This document shows positions 61,623-64,000 of a DNA stretch of 64,000 bases, one piece after another. The notes below the pieces were generated by a model that was not told where the DNA came from, did no database searches, and saw only the letters and a program-made list of their open reading frames with translations. A program made the position numbers and the translations under genes. The first letter of the stretch is position 1; each line of letters starts with the position of its first letter. This DNA is from Desulfovibrio fairfieldensis (GTDB lineage Bacteria > Desulfobacterota > Desulfovibrionia > Desulfovibrionales > Desulfovibrionaceae): assembly GCF_001553605.1 (NCBI RefSeq), contig NZ_CP014229.1, forward strand, positions 1,702,501 to 1,766,500. The letters run 5' to 3'.

Positions 61623-62150
61623 TCAATCCCCAGCACGCCGGTTCGGCTTTCCGTAACGGCGGATTCCCCGCAGGCCCCGGACCAGGGGCGATTCCCGGTG
61701 AAACAGAAAGAGCGGCAGCACGGCCCCGATAACCAGGGCGCACATGATGAAGAAGGTGGTCAGGCTGTTGTAGACGATGCTTACCAACAGTTCCTGGCGC
61801 AGGGGCATGTCCGCTGTGCCCAGAAACTGCATGGTGGCCAGGATGGCCTTATAGGCGAACATGCCCGGAATCATGGGCAGGAGCGCGGGAAAGGCGAACA
61901 TCTCCGCCGGAATGTGCCAGCGCCGGGTACACGGCATGCTGCACAGCGAGATCAGCAGGGCCGCGCAGAGTGAGGCGCTGGCGATGCCCACGCCTTCCCG
62001 CATCAGCGCGAAACGGCCCATATGCCCCACGGCGGCCAGTGCTCCGGCCACAAGCACGACCTTCTTGGGCGGGTTGGAAATGACGGCGAACCCCATGGCC
62101 GCCACGGCCGCGAAAAAGCCGTCCGCCAGCATTGTCAGCAGAGGGGTCAC
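61623..62150 (-). CDS. YjjB-like half of a split ThrE/YjjPB transporter
   Basis: 175 residues with about five transmembrane helices ('LADGFFAAVAAMGFAVIS', 'VVLVAGALAAVGHMGRFALM', 'FPALLPMIPGMFAYKAIL'); this is the ThrE_2 (DUF3815) domain. The start is a GTG at 62150 overlapping the previous stop in GTGA, 7 bases after GGGGGTGAG. It needs the YjjP-like partner encoded just upstream. Related systems export threonine/serine or succinate; the substrate here is unknown. Confidence 0.82.
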   Translation of the reverse strand: MTPLLTMLADGFFAAVAAMGFAVISNPPKKVVLVAGALAAVGHMGRFALMREGVGIASASLCAALLISLCSMPCTRRWHIPAEMFAFPALLPMIPGMFAYKAILATMQFLGTADMPLRQELLVSIVYNSLTTFFIMCALVIGAVLPLFLFHRESPLVRGLRGIRRYGKPNRRAGD

Positions 62151-63001
62151 AACGAACTCACCCCCAGCAGGGCCATGGTCAGGGCCAGCCCCAGAGCGAT
62201 GCAGGCAATCAGAATACTGGCCTGCACGGCCCGGGCAAAGCCCATCAGCGCATGCCCATCCATGATGTCCAGCATGGCGTTGATCAGGGGAATGCCCGGG
62301 ATCAAAAACAGCACGCTGGCCGCCAGAGCGGTCTGCGGCGTCGTGCCCCAATGGAACAGCACGCCCGGCGCGGCCAGCAGGGAGGCGGCGAAGGCGCAGA
62401 GAAAGAAGACGATCTTGCCGTCCACGCGCCAGCGCACCAGAAGCTGGCGCAGATAAAAACCCGCCAGGGTGGCGATGAAGACCAGGCCCATGGCCGTGGC
62501 GTCGCCTTCAAACAAACGGCAGAAGGCGGCATTGGCGCAGGCCACCAGAATGCGCACCAAAGCCGGATGATAGCGCGGCCCGCTCAGGATGGCGTCGAGA
62601 CTTTGCCGCGCTTCCTCCAGACTCAGACGCTCGTCCACAATGCGCCAGCCCAGAGCGTTGAGGCCCGCCACCTTCTGGAAGTCCGGCGCACCGGCCTTGA
62701 TGGAGCCCACCGAAGTACGGCGGTCCCGCCCGTCCGCCGAGGTGACGGAGAGCATCAGATGCTTGGGAAAGACCGCCAGATCCACCGCAAAACCAAAGGC
62801 CCCGGCAATGCGCACGGCATTGCGGTCCACACGCGCGGTCTGCGCGCCCAGGGCCAGCAGGGCCGCGCAGAAGACGCGCAGAAAGTCGTTGACCTCCCAT
62901 GCGCTGGGGGTCTGCGCGACCGGGCCGAGGCTGCCGGAACTTTTGTGCGGGGCACGGGAAAGCGCGGCCGTGGCCGCGCTTTGTTGTGAAGAATCGGACA
63001 T
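62147..63001 (-). CDS. YjjP-like half of a split ThrE/YjjPB transporter
   Basis: 284 residues. The N-terminal third is soluble, with the DUF1212 marks 'RVFCAALLALGAQTARVDRN' and 'DLAVFPKHLMLSVTS'; a later stretch is 'VAGLNALGWRIVDERLSLEE'. Then about five transmembrane helices ('GLVFIATLAGFYLRQLLVRW', 'FFLCAFAASLLAAPGVLFHW', 'FLIPGIPLINAMLDIMDGH'). Overlaps the YjjB-like gene by 4 bp. Upstream is a family D repeat. Confidence 0.83.
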   Translation of the reverse strand: MSDSSQQSAATAALSRAPHKSSGSLGPVAQTPSAWEVNDFLRVFCAALLALGAQTARVDRNAVRIAGAFGFAVDLAVFPKHLMLSVTSADGRDRRTSVGSIKAGAPDFQKVAGLNALGWRIVDERLSLEEARQSLDAILSGPRYHPALVRILVACANAAFCRLFEGDATAMGLVFIATLAGFYLRQLLVRWRVDGKIVFFLCAFAASLLAAPGVLFHWGTTPQTALAASVLFLIPGIPLINAMLDIMDGHALMGFARAVQASILIACIALGLALTMALLGVSSL

Positions 63002-63013
63002 ATCGTGTCTATA

Positions 63014-63121
63014 CTAAAGCAGATTCATTTTGACGGCGGGCAAAGGCCGCCTGCTCACATTTCGTGACAAGGAGTTGCAGGCAACAGAGCCGTTGACGCA
63101 TTTCATGCGTGAATTGCTCTA
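63014..63121. repeat. Family D repeat between the carbamoyltransferase and the transporter
   Basis: Same order of blocks as 39168-39290: 'TAAAGCAGATTCATTTT', 'GACGGCGGGCAAAGG', 'ATTTCGTGACAAGGAG', 'ACGCATTTCATGCGT' and terminal GCTCTA. It ends about 5 bp from the TAG stop of the carbamoyltransferase gene. Confidence 0.55.
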
Positions 63122-63126
63122 AACAC

Positions 63127-64000
63127 CTAGGCCGGGCTCTCGTTATCCAGAAACACCCAGTGCAGAATCCGCTTGTGCACACGCAGGCGGTATTCGGCCT
63201 GGCGCACCAGCCAGGAGGCCGGACTGGAAAGAATCTTCTGATCCACGGGAATGGCTTCCACGGGCGAAGCACTGAGCAGCAGACGCACATCGGGATTGGC
63301 CTTGCTCATCAGCGCGGCGTCAAGCCGCCAGGAACCGACATCCTCGGCGCTCATGCCGCCCCGGCAACCGGCAAAGACAAAATTGGCGTCCTTCACCGCT
63401 TCCTCCGGCGTTTCCACAAATGTCACCGGGGTTTGCAGCTTGTCCACCACGGCCTTGAGCGGGGCCGGGTCCAGATGCGGGGGCAGGGCCACGCGCAGAG
63501 CAAAGGGGAAAAAGGCCGTGGCCGCGATGAGGGAATGGAGCGTGCCGTTGGCGCACCCCAGCCAGGAGGCCGTGACGCCCTGCAGATAACGGGAGGCGCG
63601 CAGCATGCAGGCGATGTCGGCCAGGGCATGGGCCGGATGCGCGTCCGGGCTGCCCGCATTGATGACCGGAAAATTCACATTGGCGGTCCGCATGTCCCAG
63701 GTGTTTACCGGCAGGCCGTAGGTGTACAGGCAGTCCAGATAATAGCCGAAAATCGGCATCAAATGTTCCTGATAGTCATTGAGCTCCATGCGCCACGCGC
63801 CCTGCTCGCCCTCATACACTGTAAAGCCGCCCATCTGGCGTACGGCCGCCGTCACGCAGAGGCGCTCGGACAGGGATTGCTGGGCAAAAATCAGCACGGC
63901 TACCCGCTCGGTCATGAAGTCGGTGCGCGCCTTGGCATCCGGAGTGCCTATGGCCTGCTGCACCAGCAACCAGCAGGCGTTCTCTCCCAAATCCTTTATG
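63127..64000 (-). CDS. Divergent aspartate/ornithine carbamoyltransferase-like protein (5' end missing)
   Basis: 291 codons run to the window edge with no start; the frame is open upstream of a TTG at 63990. The two-domain carbamoyltransferase layout is clear ('VAVLIFAQQSLSERLCVTAA', 'FPVINAGSPDAHPAHALADI', 'GCANGTLHSLIAATAF', 'DANFVFAGCRGG'). Yet the carbamoyl-phosphate signature STRTR is SLSER, HPxQ is HPAH, and the SMG and HCLP motifs are not recognisable. Either the substrate differs or catalysis is lost. It is far from argG/argH. Confidence 0.72.
   Translation of the reverse strand, partial: IKDLGENACWLLVQQAIGTPDAKARTDFMTERVAVLIFAQQSLSERLCVTAAVRQMGGFTVYEGEQGAWRMELNDYQEHLMPIFGYYLDCLYTYGLPVNTWDMRTANVNFPVINAGSPDAHPAHALADIACMLRASRYLQGVTASWLGCANGTLHSLIAATAFFPFALRVALPPHLDPAPLKAVVDKLQTPVTFVETPEEAVKDANFVFAGCRGGMSAEDVGSWRLDAALMSKANPDVRLLLSASPVEAIPVDQKILSSPASWLVRQAEYRLRVHKRILHWVFLDNESPA

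Overview
The window is a GC-rich chromosomal segment from a Gram-negative, probably anaerobic bacterium. My best guess is the Desulfovibrionaceae (sulfate-reducing Desulfobacterota). That rests on gene style and order, a Fur-box type known from Desulfovibrio, a PASTA-tailed FtsI in the mra operon, a BioW biotin route and a second short EF-G. No rRNA, tRNA or CRISPR array was found. About 55 genes are supported.

Layout. 1-6 kb: start of a probable sigma-54 activator, helicase HrpB, a small cupin, a YheT-type hydrolase, a flavoprotein and a zinc ribbon. 6.6-24.3 kb (all minus strand): a complete division and cell wall (dcw) cluster in the order mraZ-rsmH-ftsL-ftsI-murE-murF-mraY-murD-ftsW-murG-murC-murB-ftsQ-ftsA-ftsZ. 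It starts from a promoter overlapped by MraZ boxes, and most junctions overlap. 24.5-27 kb: pyk and an HD-GYP protein. 27-29.4 kb: a repeat-rich stretch with a methyltransferase/nucleotidyltransferase pair that looks acquired. 29.5-41 kb: ferredoxin, small exported proteins, carB-carA, a bioW-bioF fusion, and an AraC regulator with an aldo/keto reductase. 41-46.5 kb: argG, argH, two genes of unclear role and two small orphan genes, one behind a Fur box. 46.7-50.7 kb: a VOC protein, an EF-G paralogue, rsmA and HU. 50.67-51.36 kb: an IS200-type insertion sequence. 51.5-59.2 kb: the macromolecular synthesis region rpsU-yqeY-mutS2-dnaG-rpoD. 59.4-61.5 kb: exported nuclease, queC and an unknown gene. 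61.6-64 kb: a split YjjP/YjjB transporter and the 3' part of a divergent carbamoyltransferase.

The most unusual layer is non-coding. Families of imperfect inverted repeats (about 25 to 215 bp) fill the intergenic gaps. Many begin exactly at a stop codon: ftsZ, ftsL, murG, mraY, argG, rpsU and the HD-GYP gene. In the larger ('A') family a common core is kept, while the outer arms differ between copies yet still pair with each other. Two copies lie inside the dcw cluster. The strongest protein findings are the BioW-BioF fusion and the carbamoyltransferase that has lost its substrate-binding signatures.
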